A stretch of DNA of 32,295 nt, from NCBI GenBank assembly GCA_022771185.1, contig JALFCJ010000105.1, positions 1 to 32,295 of the forward strand, read 5' to 3'. Under the pieces are notes generated by a model. That model worked only from the letters and a program-made list of their open reading frames with translations. It was not told the DNA's origin and searched no databases. A program made the translations under genes and the position numbers. The DNA comes from Spirochaetales bacterium (GTDB taxonomy: Bacteria > Spirochaetota > Spirochaetia > Sphaerochaetales > Sphaerochaetaceae). Below are positions 18,970-26,961 of this stretch, one piece after another; position 1 is the stretch's first letter, and each line of letters opens with the position of its first letter.

Positions 18970-19339
18970 TGGAGGTGGGGAGACTCGAACTCCCGTCCTA
19001 ACAATCCACCTATAAACGTCTACGGATCATAGTTCCAGTTCTAGTCTTAGTCACAGCTTAAGCAGTGGAACCAGCGTAGGCCATGAAGCATCATCTAGAT
19101 TTTTCCAATAAGTCGATGAATCCCTATTAGATGAGACCCCTTTGTCAAAGGATTATAAGAATCAGAGTCTTAACTCAAATAATCCCGCTCAAGTGCTCAC
19201 GCAGCGAGAGCTGTTGCTTCGAATTCGACTTCGTAGTCTTCTTCTTTTTTTGCATTTAATTTTTTTTGCCGGTTTTACAAGTCAGCTCTTGGTCCGCAGT
19301 CTACAGCATGGCAAAGCCAGTCGAAACCAAAACACCCCC
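18970..19339 (-). ncRNA. ssrA: Transfer-messenger RNA (tmRNA, SsrA)
   Basis: 5' end GGGGGUGUUUUGGUUUCGACUGGC and 3' end GGGAGUUCGAGUCUCCCCACCUCCA form the acceptor pair GGGGGUG/CACCUCC and a canonical T-arm. Internal tag ORF from resume codon GCA at 19253 reads AKKEEDYEVEFEATALAA then TGA (19199-19197). The 3' CCA is not encoded. Confidence 0.94.
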
Positions 19340-19359
19340 ATTAAATAAAGGCAAATTGT

Positions 19360-19388
19360 ATAATATATACTTATGTGACAAAAATCAA
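19360..19388 (-). promoter_or_regulatory. Predicted promoter for ssrA
   Basis: Minus strand TTGATT (19388-19383), 17-bp spacer, TATTAT (19365-19360), about 20 nt upstream of the mature tmRNA 5' end. Confidence 0.5.
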
Positions 19389-19424
19389 TAGCTGGACGTA
19401 ATTAATTACGTTTATGACTGGAAA

Positions 19425-20189
19425 CTATAAATTCTCCAGGTATTCCTCCATCTTTCTCCCCCACTCTTCCAGATTATCAAAACGCCATGTGGAGTATTCG
19501 TCGATATATGTATTATCTCTATTTACTATGCATATCTTGCTTCCTGTTCTAAGCGCTCTGTATGGAAGAGAAGCGGCAGGCTGAACAAACAAAGAAGAAC
19601 CTAGGACAATACATAGATCAGGAGAATGGAAAGATTCATCCGCCTTATATAGAAGCTCAGAATCCAAATTCTCACCATAGAATACAATATCTGGTTTAAC
19701 TAGACCTCCACAATGAGGACACATAGGAATAACGTCTTTGTCTACAAGATCTTTTGTCCAATCAAAAGAAAAGCTTTCTCCACACTTGGTACAGATACTT
19801 CTTTCAATTGTTCCATGTAACTCATAGACTTTTTTACTTCCTTCCCTTGTATGTAGACCATCGATATTCTGAGTATAAATACCCTCAGACAATAGGCCTT
19901 TGTTTTCCATAGTTTTTAAAACTCTATGTACAACATTAGGTTTGTAGTCATGCATATTGTACCAGGCATCTTTCGCCCAAGAGTAGAATACGGAAGGATG
20001 AGAAATAAAGAAGTCGATATCCAATATATCTTCCACTCTCATATGACCGAACTCTTGACTATATAAACCATTGGATGACCTGAAGTCTTTAATCCCTGAT
20101 AGTGTGGATATACCCGCACCAGTCAGTACTACCGTCTTCTTCGAATTCTTCATAAAAGAGAAGAAAGAATCATAATCATTATTTTTCAA
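19425..20189 (-). CDS. Sir2-family NAD-dependent protein deacylase (CobB-like)
   Basis: KKTVVLTGAGISTLSGIKDFRSSNGLYS, TQNIDGLHTREGSKKVYELHG, zinc Cys pairs CTKC/CPHC, KPDIVFYGENLD, LGSSLFVQPAASLP. TTG at 20189 preceded by GAGGTGA is the likelier start; the ORF extends to an ATG at 20216 inside miaB. Confidence 0.9.
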   Translation of the reverse strand: MKNNDYDSFFSFMKNSKKTVVLTGAGISTLSGIKDFRSSNGLYSQEFGHMRVEDILDIDFFISHPSVFYSWAKDAWYNMHDYKPNVVHRVLKTMENKGLLSEGIYTQNIDGLHTREGSKKVYELHGTIERSICTKCGESFSFDWTKDLVDKDVIPMCPHCGGLVKPDIVFYGENLDSELLYKADESFHSPDLCIVLGSSLFVQPAASLPYRALRTGSKICIVNRDNTYIDEYSTWRFDNLEEWGRKMEEYLENL

Positions 20190-21477
20190 TCTCTTCACCT
20201 CTATAAGTATTTCCATTTAGCTCTGTAACCCTTACATACACCGTATCTCCGTTCTTATGAGGCTTAAGAGGAGAAAAAGAAACATACTCATTATGTTCAG
20301 TTCTTAAAAGATATCTCTTGTCATCATCTCTTGTAACAGTAGTTACAATACCTACAGCTTCAAAAGGAAGAGAAGCGCTTTTTATCCTTTTCTGTCTCTC
20401 CAACTGTTCATTGATCAATCTTTCAAGTCTCTTGATCTTCACGCTTTCTTCTATCTGCCCATCCATCTTCTCCGCCCTGGTACCTTCACGAGGATTAAAG
20501 TAATACATAAAGGCTTCAGTGCATTCCATTATTTCCATCATGGAGAGGGTTTCCAGGTACTCTTCCTCCGTTTCAGAAGGGAAGCCTACAATGACATCGG
20601 TACTGAGAGTAAGATCCGGTATCTCACTCTTCATTTTATCCAAGAGAGAGATGAACTTTTCTCTTGTAGTGTGTCTATTCATCAACTCAAGTATTCTCGT
20701 ATTACCTGACTGCATAGGAAGATGAATATGCTTGGCGACTTTTTTGTTGTCCCTGATGACTCTAATAAGGTCATCTGAAAAATCTTTAGGATGCGGAGAT
20801 TCAAACCTTACCCATAGAATATTCTTCATATATGGGGTAATTATTTCCAACAGAGAAGGAAAATCTACTTTCTCTCCTTTATATGTAGATGAGTATGAAT
20901 TTACATTCTGACCAAGGAGCGTTATTTCTTTTACTCCCTTTTCATCCATATATTTCACTTCCTCTATAATACTCTCTACATCTCTCGATACTTCCCTACC
21001 CCTTACATATGGCACGATACAATATGAGCAGAAGTTATTACATCCATTCATTATTGGAATGTAAGAAGAGAATTCGCCTTCCTTGTAGTGGGATGAAAGG
21101 AATGAGTATTTTTCACTCTTTTCTTCTTCACTGCCAAAGATTAAATATGGTAGCTTAGCTTTATCGTCATTAGAAACTACATAATCTACATAAGGGCATT
21201 CTTTCTTTAATTCTTCCCTCATTCTTGAAGCCATGCAGCCAGTAACAATCAAAATCTGCTTTTTCTTCTTCTTTACAGCACTATAGTAACCTAACCTGCC
21301 CCATATTCTGTTTTCCGCTGTCTTGCGGACAGAACATGTGTTGATTATTACTACATCGGCCAAAAGGGCGTCTGTAACAGCCTCCATGCCCCTTCCCTTT
21401 AATAATAATTCAATGGCATTTGACTCAGCAACGTTCATCTGGCAGCCATATGTTTCTATTAAATAAGTATGTATCAC
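20179..21477 (-). CDS. miaB: tRNA-2-methylthio-N6-dimethylallyladenosine synthase MiaB
   Basis: MIHTYLIETYGCQMNVAESN, NGCNNFCSYCIVPYVRGREVSR radical SAM cluster, HLPMQSGNTRILELMNRHTT, C-terminal TRAM. Confidence 0.95.
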   Translation of the reverse strand: MIHTYLIETYGCQMNVAESNAIELLLKGRGMEAVTDALLADVVIINTCSVRKTAENRIWGRLGYYSAVKKKKKQILIVTGCMASRMREELKKECPYVDYVVSNDDKAKLPYLIFGSEEEKSEKYSFLSSHYKEGEFSSYIPIMNGCNNFCSYCIVPYVRGREVSRDVESIIEEVKYMDEKGVKEITLLGQNVNSYSSTYKGEKVDFPSLLEIITPYMKNILWVRFESPHPKDFSDDLIRVIRDNKKVAKHIHLPMQSGNTRILELMNRHTTREKFISLLDKMKSEIPDLTLSTDVIVGFPSETEEEYLETLSMMEIMECTEAFMYYFNPREGTRAEKMDGQIEESVKIKRLERLINEQLERQKRIKSASLPFEAVGIVTTVTRDDDKRYLLRTEHNEYVSFSPLKPHKNGDTVYVRVTELNGNTYRGEEIEK

Positions 21478-21479
21478 TT

Positions 21480-22355
21480 TTAACCTCTTCTTTCCCTACT
21501 AATAAAAGTATTCTCCATTAAAGATGCAACTGTCATAAGTCCAACTCCTCCAGGAACAGGTGTACAGGAGACATCTCTATCCTTCAAAGAGTTTATATCT
21601 ACGTCACCCACGGTTCTCCAACCTCTCTTACGAGTGCTGTCACTAATTCTGTTGATACCCACATCAATGATGACGGTTCCATCTGAAAAATATGATGAAT
21701 CAAGAAACATTGGCTTTCCAACCGCCGATATCACGATGTCGGAAGATAGAGTAAGGGACTTCAGGTCCTTTGTCTTTGAGTTGGCCACAGTAACTGTAGC
21801 ATCATAACCTTTATTCATTAACAAAACCGCCATTGGTTTTCCTACGATATCGGATCGGCCTATGACAGTTACTTTCTTTCCGATGGTAGAGATTCCAAAA
21901 TGATTAAGAATAGTCAGAATACCTTTAGGCGTACATGGAATGAAACACTCTTCACCCTTAAGCATTCTTCCCATGTTATAGGAAGAGAATCCGTCTACGT
22001 CTTTACTTAGAGCAATATGTTCAATTATTTCTTTTTCATTTAGATGAGGAGGAAGTGGAAGCTGTAGAAGTATTCCATCTACCTTATCATCCTTATTTAG
22101 AGTCTCAATGAGAGAGATTACATCCTCCTCCCTTGAATCTCCATTTAAGAAATATTGAAAACTCACAAAGCCAACATACGCCGCTTTTTCAGTCTTTGTC
22201 TTCACATAGAGATGACTTGCGTCATCATCACCAACAGTGACCACCGCTAATCCTGGTGCTCTATTTCCTTTATCTACAAACTTTTGAGTCTTTTCCTTCA
22301 AACTATCGTAAATAGAAGAGGATAAGAATTTACAATTCAATTCAACCACACACAA
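21480..22355 (-). CDS. folD: Bifunctional methylenetetrahydrofolate dehydrogenase/methenyltetrahydrofolate cyclohydrolase FolD
   Basis: LAVVTVGDDDASHLYVKTKTEKA, VDGILLQLPLPPHLNE, KDVDGFSSYNMG, PCTPKGILTIL, VIGRSDIVGKPMAVLLM, PVPGGVGLMTVASLMENT. Confidence 0.95.
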   Translation of the reverse strand: MCVVELNCKFLSSSIYDSLKEKTQKFVDKGNRAPGLAVVTVGDDDASHLYVKTKTEKAAYVGFVSFQYFLNGDSREEDVISLIETLNKDDKVDGILLQLPLPPHLNEKEIIEHIALSKDVDGFSSYNMGRMLKGEECFIPCTPKGILTILNHFGISTIGKKVTVIGRSDIVGKPMAVLLMNKGYDATVTVANSKTKDLKSLTLSSDIVISAVGKPMFLDSSYFSDGTVIIDVGINRISDSTRKRGWRTVGDVDINSLKDRDVSCTPVPGGVGLMTVASLMENTFISRERRG

Positions 22356-22392
22356 ATAATATATGAATTACGTCTTTATCGTAAAGGCTAAT

Positions 22393-22421
22393 TTGCGTGG
22401 CTTTGATATTTCTCGTATAAT
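22393..22421 (+). promoter_or_regulatory. Predicted promoter for the outer-membrane protein gene
   Basis: TTGCGT (22393-22398), 17-bp spacer, consensus TATAAT (22416-22421). Its -10 ends 6 nt before the ATG at 22428. Confidence 0.55.
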
Positions 22422-22427
22422 GAAGAT

Positions 22428-23027
22428 ATGAAAAAGAAAGCTTTAATTATTGCCCTGGTTTTTTGTGCATTTATCGGCACAGTATTCGGAGCAGACTATT
22501 ATGAGACAGGATCTCAGATCTTTATGATCAGTGCTGGTGTAGATATTCCTTTCACCAACACTTTTAAAGATACCGCTACTGGAAAGTTCGATACTCTTGT
22601 CGGTATAGGGGAAAACGGAACACACATTAATGTTGGAGGGCTAGGTTCCCTTGATTACGAAGTGTTTACCTCCAGTAAGACATCTATCGGTGGAGAGATT
22701 GGCTATCAGTTCAATTACTGCACAGATGAAGTTTTGTTTACTCAAGTTCCTATGTGCTTTAAGTTTTCTTATGTTCCTGTTCAAGGCATGTTTGAAATAC
22801 CTATTTCTCTGGGTGTAGGTCTCAGCTATATGAGCTATAACGAAAAATCAATAATGAGCCCTACTGCCATGGCTACAATTGGTTTTAGATTCTTTCCAAC
22901 AGAAAATTGGGGCTTCGGCATCAAGACCGGTATCAAAGCAACTTTCGAGCTTTATTTCTCAAATACAGACAGAATGGGCGTGGGAACATTTATTCCTGTC
23001 CACTTCTTTGCAACATACAGACACTAA
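22428..23027 (+). CDS. Secreted small outer-membrane beta-barrel-like protein (OmpW-like size and pattern)
   Basis: 199 aa; signal peptide MKKKALIIALVFCAFIGTVFGADY; alternating amphipathic strands (SIGGEIGYQFNY, QVPMCFKFSYVPV, PISLGVGLSYMSY, ATIGFRFFPTENWGFGIKTGIKATFELYF) consistent with an 8-strand barrel. Confidence 0.6.
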   Translation: MKKKALIIALVFCAFIGTVFGADYYETGSQIFMISAGVDIPFTNTFKDTATGKFDTLVGIGENGTHINVGGLGSLDYEVFTSSKTSIGGEIGYQFNYCTDEVLFTQVPMCFKFSYVPVQGMFEIPISLGVGLSYMSYNEKSIMSPTAMATIGFRFFPTENWGFGIKTGIKATFELYFSNTDRMGVGTFIPVHFFATYRH

Positions 23028-23038
23028 AGGAGAAAAGG

Positions 23039-24019
23039 ATGAAAAAAGTATTTACACTTATATTTGTGTTTATGATGATTGTTTCTCTCTTTGTCTCTTG
23101 TAATGACGGAGAAGAAGGCTTATTTCAGATGGCAGCAAACTCTGTAAAGAAAGAGTCTTTTAAGATTCTAAACATAATCAATAAAGAATCTGATAAAGTT
23201 TATATCGTAGCTACAGATAACGGCATCGCCAAATATAACATTGAAACTAAGAATTTCTCAGACTTCAAAGGTACTGGTGTTATGGCTGCCAACGCAATCT
23301 GGGCAAATAACGAAGGATCTGAGTTTATTTATTATGATTCAACAACCCATTCATACAAAAATAAGGATGGAGATGATCAAGTCATTCCAAACTTGGACAA
23401 TAAGACTCCTCAACCTTTCTATTCGATAGATGGAAAAGGATTTACTTATGTATTTAAAAATAATGACGGCAAGTTCTATTCTTTCTACACTGATAACTCT
23501 CTTTCTTCCATAGATTCATTGAATCCAATACTAATTAATATTGAAGATAAAACTATTGCCAGTGTTTCAATTATTGGTAACGGAATACTTAGAGTCATCA
23601 CTGATGACAATAAAGCATATTTCTATGATGCAGAAAATAATACTAGCCATATTACTGACTCTATTGTCCAAGGCATTGCTGATGACGGCTTATTTATTAC
23701 TAACGATGGAAAAATATATAATTTTGATGAGCTAGATGTAGAATCTAAGAAAACAGATATTAATACAAACCATACAATTAATAAGAGACCTGCTATGTTC
23801 AGTGTAACTGATGGAGGAAATAAATATACTTACTTTATTCCAGAAGGCTCATCTAGTATTTTTGCGCTTAAATGGGACGGAGACAAAGCTACTATAGATA
23901 CAAAGACAGTAACTGGCCTTCAGAATATAACTGTTATAGCTATATTGGAAAAGAAAGATACTAACAAACTTGTAGTCCTTACTGCAAATAATGGTGTTCA
24001 GGAACTTGAAATGAAATAA
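23039..24019 (+). CDS. Predicted lipoprotein, possible beta-propeller-like repeats
   Basis: MKKVFTLIFVFMMIVSLFVSC (lipoprotein signal with Cys21), then repeated KVYIVATDNGIAKYN / EFIYYDSTTHSYKN / KFYSFYTDN / KAYFYDAENN / KIYNFDEL strand-like units. Start trimmed from 22907 to the ATG at 23039 with AAAGGAGAAAAGG upstream. Confidence 0.7.
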   Translation: MKKVFTLIFVFMMIVSLFVSCNDGEEGLFQMAANSVKKESFKILNIINKESDKVYIVATDNGIAKYNIETKNFSDFKGTGVMAANAIWANNEGSEFIYYDSTTHSYKNKDGDDQVIPNLDNKTPQPFYSIDGKGFTYVFKNNDGKFYSFYTDNSLSSIDSLNPILINIEDKTIASVSIIGNGILRVITDDNKAYFYDAENNTSHITDSIVQGIADDGLFITNDGKIYNFDELDVESKKTDINTNHTINKRPAMFSVTDGGNKYTYFIPEGSSSIFALKWDGDKATIDTKTVTGLQNITVIAILEKKDTNKLVVLTANNGVQELEMK

Positions 24020-24044
24020 TCTTAATGCTTATATGTCCTTATCA

Positions 24045-24067
24045 GGCGGGTTCTCCCCGCCTTTTTT
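24045..24067 (+). terminator. Intrinsic terminator after the OMP-lipoprotein pair
   Basis: GGCGGG-ttctc-CCCGCC followed by TTTTTT. Confidence 0.85.
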
Positions 24068-24078
24068 ACATCATAAAT

Positions 24079-24094
24079 GCGCTCTTTCGAGCGC
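24079..24094 (-). terminator. Possible hairpin terminator for the phosphoribosyltransferase operon
   Basis: Minus strand GCGCTC-GAAA-GAGCGC (GNRA loop), followed only by ATTTAT rather than a full T-run. Confidence 0.35.
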
Positions 24095-24100
24095 TACAGA

Positions 24101-24736
24101 TTAGTCTTCGCAGATTTCGTGAAGTATCTCTCTTACTTCAGGATCTGTATATACTTCCTCGATTTCATCGTGTGTAAGACCGATAAACTCATGGCAAGTA
24201 TAATGAATCCAAAGATAGTCGTCTTTACTATTGAGTACATGTTTTCTGCACCAATAATCAGGCTGGATCGGGAGAGCTGGCTTACCATCAATCCACTGAT
24301 AAGTACAGATTTTATAATCGTAGACAGCAACCTTAATGTCTTCTCTAGGAATACCAGCTTCCATAACTGTGGAGACAAGAGAATTAACAGTAAGACCAGT
24401 ATCGAAGATGTCATCCACAATCAATACTTTCTGCCCCTTTTTAAGATTCTTAGGAGACCATGTCCAACCATCGATATCGACCTTGTTTGTGTGCTCTACA
24501 AGCTTACCATAACTACGAGCAACAACAGCGGCATAGAATACAGGTTCCCTGTTAAGCTTTGAGCACTGAAGCTTGTAATACTCGCTAATTACGTTTGCAA
24601 GGTATGCTCCACCACGAAGGGAATCGTAAATAACATCTGGGATAAACCCGTCTTCCTTATACATCTTGTGTGCAAGTTTTATTCCAGCATCCCTAATCAT
24701 GTCACAAGTGATGAAGTCTTTCTTCAACGGTTCCAT
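24101..24736 (-). CDS. Type I phosphoribosyltransferase (xanthine/hypoxanthine PRTase-like)
   Basis: PRPP-binding motif KVLIVDDIFDTGLTVNSL, YDSLRGGAYLANVISEYY; 211 aa. Confidence 0.83.
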   Translation of the reverse strand: MEPLKKDFITCDMIRDAGIKLAHKMYKEDGFIPDVIYDSLRGGAYLANVISEYYKLQCSKLNREPVFYAAVVARSYGKLVEHTNKVDIDGWTWSPKNLKKGQKVLIVDDIFDTGLTVNSLVSTVMEAGIPREDIKVAVYDYKICTYQWIDGKPALPIQPDYWCRKHVLNSKDDYLWIHYTCHEFIGLTHDEIEEVYTDPEVREILHEICED

Positions 24737-24750
24737 TGTGTTCTCCTTTA

Positions 24751-25506
24751 TTAATATTCAGTTAGTATCTCAAGGCCATCTTCTGTTATGGCCACAGTAT
24801 GCTCCCAATGGCAGGCAGGAAGCCTATCCAATGTCTTTACAGTCCAGTTGTCTTTCAAAACTTCTACTTTCCAAGTTCCCATATTGATCATCGGTTCAAT
24901 AGCAAAAACCATACCCTTTCTGATTCTTGGATTAGGATTAGCAAGAGAAACATAGTTTGGAACTTCTGGCTCCTCATGAATATCAAGTCCTACTCCATGA
25001 CCACAGTAATCTTTGACAACACCATACTTGAACTTTCTGCAGTGAGAAGATACAGCCTGAGCAATGTCTTGAATCCTGGCATTTGGCTTGGATGCAGCTT
25101 CAATTCCTAAATATAGAGATTTTCTAGTCTCTACATTCAGCTGATGAACTTTATCTGAAACTGTACCAATTTCATAAGAGTGAGTGCTGTCTGAAATATA
25201 TCCATCTAAGTCAAGACATACATCGAGAGAGATTATATCACCCTTTTTGAGTATTTCTTTCTTACTAGGAATACCATGAATAACAGTATCGTTTACACTG
25301 GTACATGTAACATTTGGATAACCGAAATATCCTTTACAAGGTCCCTTGGCATGGTGTTTTTTCATAAAGGATTCGCAAAGTTTATCAATATCGTAAGTAG
25401 ATATTCCCTCAACAATTTGAGGTCCTACTTCATCAAACATATCAGACAATAAATGACATGAGGACCTTATCTTCGATATCTGATAATCGTCTTTTAATTG
25501 AATCAT
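24751..25506 (-). CDS. map: Methionine aminopeptidase type I
   Basis: Metal ligands in ISLDVCLDLDGYISDSTHSY, GHGVGLDIHEEPEVPNY, GMVFAIEPMI, WEHTVAITEDG. Confidence 0.94.
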   Translation of the reverse strand: MIQLKDDYQISKIRSSCHLLSDMFDEVGPQIVEGISTYDIDKLCESFMKKHHAKGPCKGYFGYPNVTCTSVNDTVIHGIPSKKEILKKGDIISLDVCLDLDGYISDSTHSYEIGTVSDKVHQLNVETRKSLYLGIEAASKPNARIQDIAQAVSSHCRKFKYGVVKDYCGHGVGLDIHEEPEVPNYVSLANPNPRIRKGMVFAIEPMINMGTWKVEVLKDNWTVKTLDRLPACHWEHTVAITEDGLEILTEY

Positions 25507-25934
25507 CTGTTTTCCTTGGAATATGTATCCAAAATGCCGTTGATAAACTTGAAAGAAACATCGTTACTTAGTTCCTGAGATAGCTTTACAGCTTCATCGA
25601 TTACGATGGTAGGATGTGTTTCTTTATCATAAAGAAGCTGGAAGAATGAAATACGAAGAATATTTCTATCTACTCCATCTATTTTGTCAATTGGCCTGTT
25701 TTTTGAGTACTTGGAAATAATTGAATCAATTTCATCCAAATGTTCCAAAGTCCCGGTAATCAAGAAAGAGGCATAGACTTTAGTATCTTCTGTAAGCGTT
25801 TTTTCCTCTTCTTCTGAAACCCCCTGAAACAAGTCCCAATCTCCCGTTGGAGGGAGATTGGAATTAAAGTCAAGGGAATATAATGTATCTGTTGCAAGTT
25901 CTCTTGCTTTGTGTCTTTCTGTTCTGATTCCCAT
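25503..25934 (-). CDS. nusB: Transcription antitermination factor NusB
   Basis: RHKARELATDTLYSLDFN ... NRPIDKIDGVDRNILRISFFQLLYDKETHPTIVIDEAVKLSQELSNDVSFKFINGILDTYSKE. Confidence 0.92.
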   Translation of the reverse strand: MGIRTERHKARELATDTLYSLDFNSNLPPTGDWDLFQGVSEEEEKTLTEDTKVYASFLITGTLEHLDEIDSIISKYSKNRPIDKIDGVDRNILRISFFQLLYDKETHPTIVIDEAVKLSQELSNDVSFKFINGILDTYSKENR

Positions 25935-25940
25935 ATTTTC

Positions 25941-26957
25941 CTACTTGAGAATAATATTAATCTTTGCCTGATTTCTCAGATCTGCAAGAAGTTCATTATA
26001 TGCATTCAAGAATGCATACTGACTGTTCTGATACAAGAGTCCCTGTCTGATATACTCTCTGACTGTTATTCCATACTCTTCAATTGTATCATCAAGACTA
26101 AGAACAGTAGGATTAGCATGTACTGTACACTTAACAATTGCATAGAGATATGGAGTCTCAAATACGCCTTCGATATCTCCGGCATCCATAAGCATAACAG
26201 ACTCGACAAATTCATTACCCATGTTTGTTCTTGTAGTTGATGTGTCAGCCATAAAGCCCCAGTCTCCGCCAACTGAAAGGGATGCTGTATCTTCCGTATA
26301 AAGCTGAACACCTTTCTCAAAAGAGATCTTTCCACTCTTTATATCGTTGTAACAAGACTGAAGAGTAGCAAGTTTCTGACTGTCAGTGGAGCTGTCACCA
26401 GTCTTTTCCATAGCAATAAGGCTTAATCTTACACGCTCAGGAAGAGTGAAATTAGAAGAATTCTGTCTGTACCAAGTCTTAATCTCTTTCTCTGTTGGCT
26501 CAGCAACATTGTTGAGAACATCAGCTTTTGCACCGCTTACATAGATCTGAGTAAGGTACTGAAGTTTGAGATAACTCTTGTATTCGTCAACTGTGCCATA
26601 ACTTTCAGAGACAACAGCTTCAAACTCTTCATCAGTAAGAGTTCTTCCCACCTGTGACTCTACGGATGCCTTCTGCTGAGCATAGAGCTGTTCAACGTCA
26701 CTATCAGAGACAGTGTATCCATCTCTTGCTGCACCCTGTTCAATAAGAATCTCATCAATAAGTGAATTCAAAACATCAATCTGCTGAACACTGACGCCAT
26801 TACTTGTATAAAACTCAACCTCTTTGTTAAGTTGATCCATAGTAATGACTTTATTCTTTGTAAGATTGACAGTAGCTGCAGGAGAAGAAATCGTTGCAGC
26901 AGATAGTGTCATCATAACAACAAGTAGAATACAAATAACTGACAAAGTCTTTTTCAT
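25941..26957 (-). CDS. Secreted SurA/PrsA-like peptidylprolyl isomerase-type chaperone
   Basis: Signal peptide MKKTLSVICILLVVMMTLSAA; SurA_N-like VITMDQLNKEVEFY ... LNSLIDEILIEQGAARDGYTVSDSDVEQ; degenerate rotamase-like region ERVRLSLIAMEK ... GGDWGFMADTSTTRTNMGNEFVESVMLMDAGDIEGVFETPYLYAIVKC. Confidence 0.78.
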   Translation of the reverse strand: MKKTLSVICILLVVMMTLSAATISSPAATVNLTKNKVITMDQLNKEVEFYTSNGVSVQQIDVLNSLIDEILIEQGAARDGYTVSDSDVEQLYAQQKASVESQVGRTLTDEEFEAVVSESYGTVDEYKSYLKLQYLTQIYVSGAKADVLNNVAEPTEKEIKTWYRQNSSNFTLPERVRLSLIAMEKTGDSSTDSQKLATLQSCYNDIKSGKISFEKGVQLYTEDTASLSVGGDWGFMADTSTTRTNMGNEFVESVMLMDAGDIEGVFETPYLYAIVKCTVHANPTVLSLDDTIEEYGITVREYIRQGLLYQNSQYAFLNAYNELLADLRNQAKINIILK

Positions 26958-26961
26958 ATAT

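Noticed and set aside
19142-19348. 68-aa plus-strand ORF
   Set aside because: Lies within the tmRNA gene on the opposite strand; no SD or protein motif.
22907-23038. N-terminal extension of the lipoprotein ORF (start 22907)
   Set aside because: Overlaps the OMP gene in another frame. The ATG at 23039 has a strong SD and begins a textbook lipoprotein signal peptide.
24077-24562. 161-aa plus-strand ORF antisense to the phosphoribosyltransferase
   Set aside because: The minus strand encodes a full PRTase with PRPP motif; the plus-strand frame has no recognisable motif.
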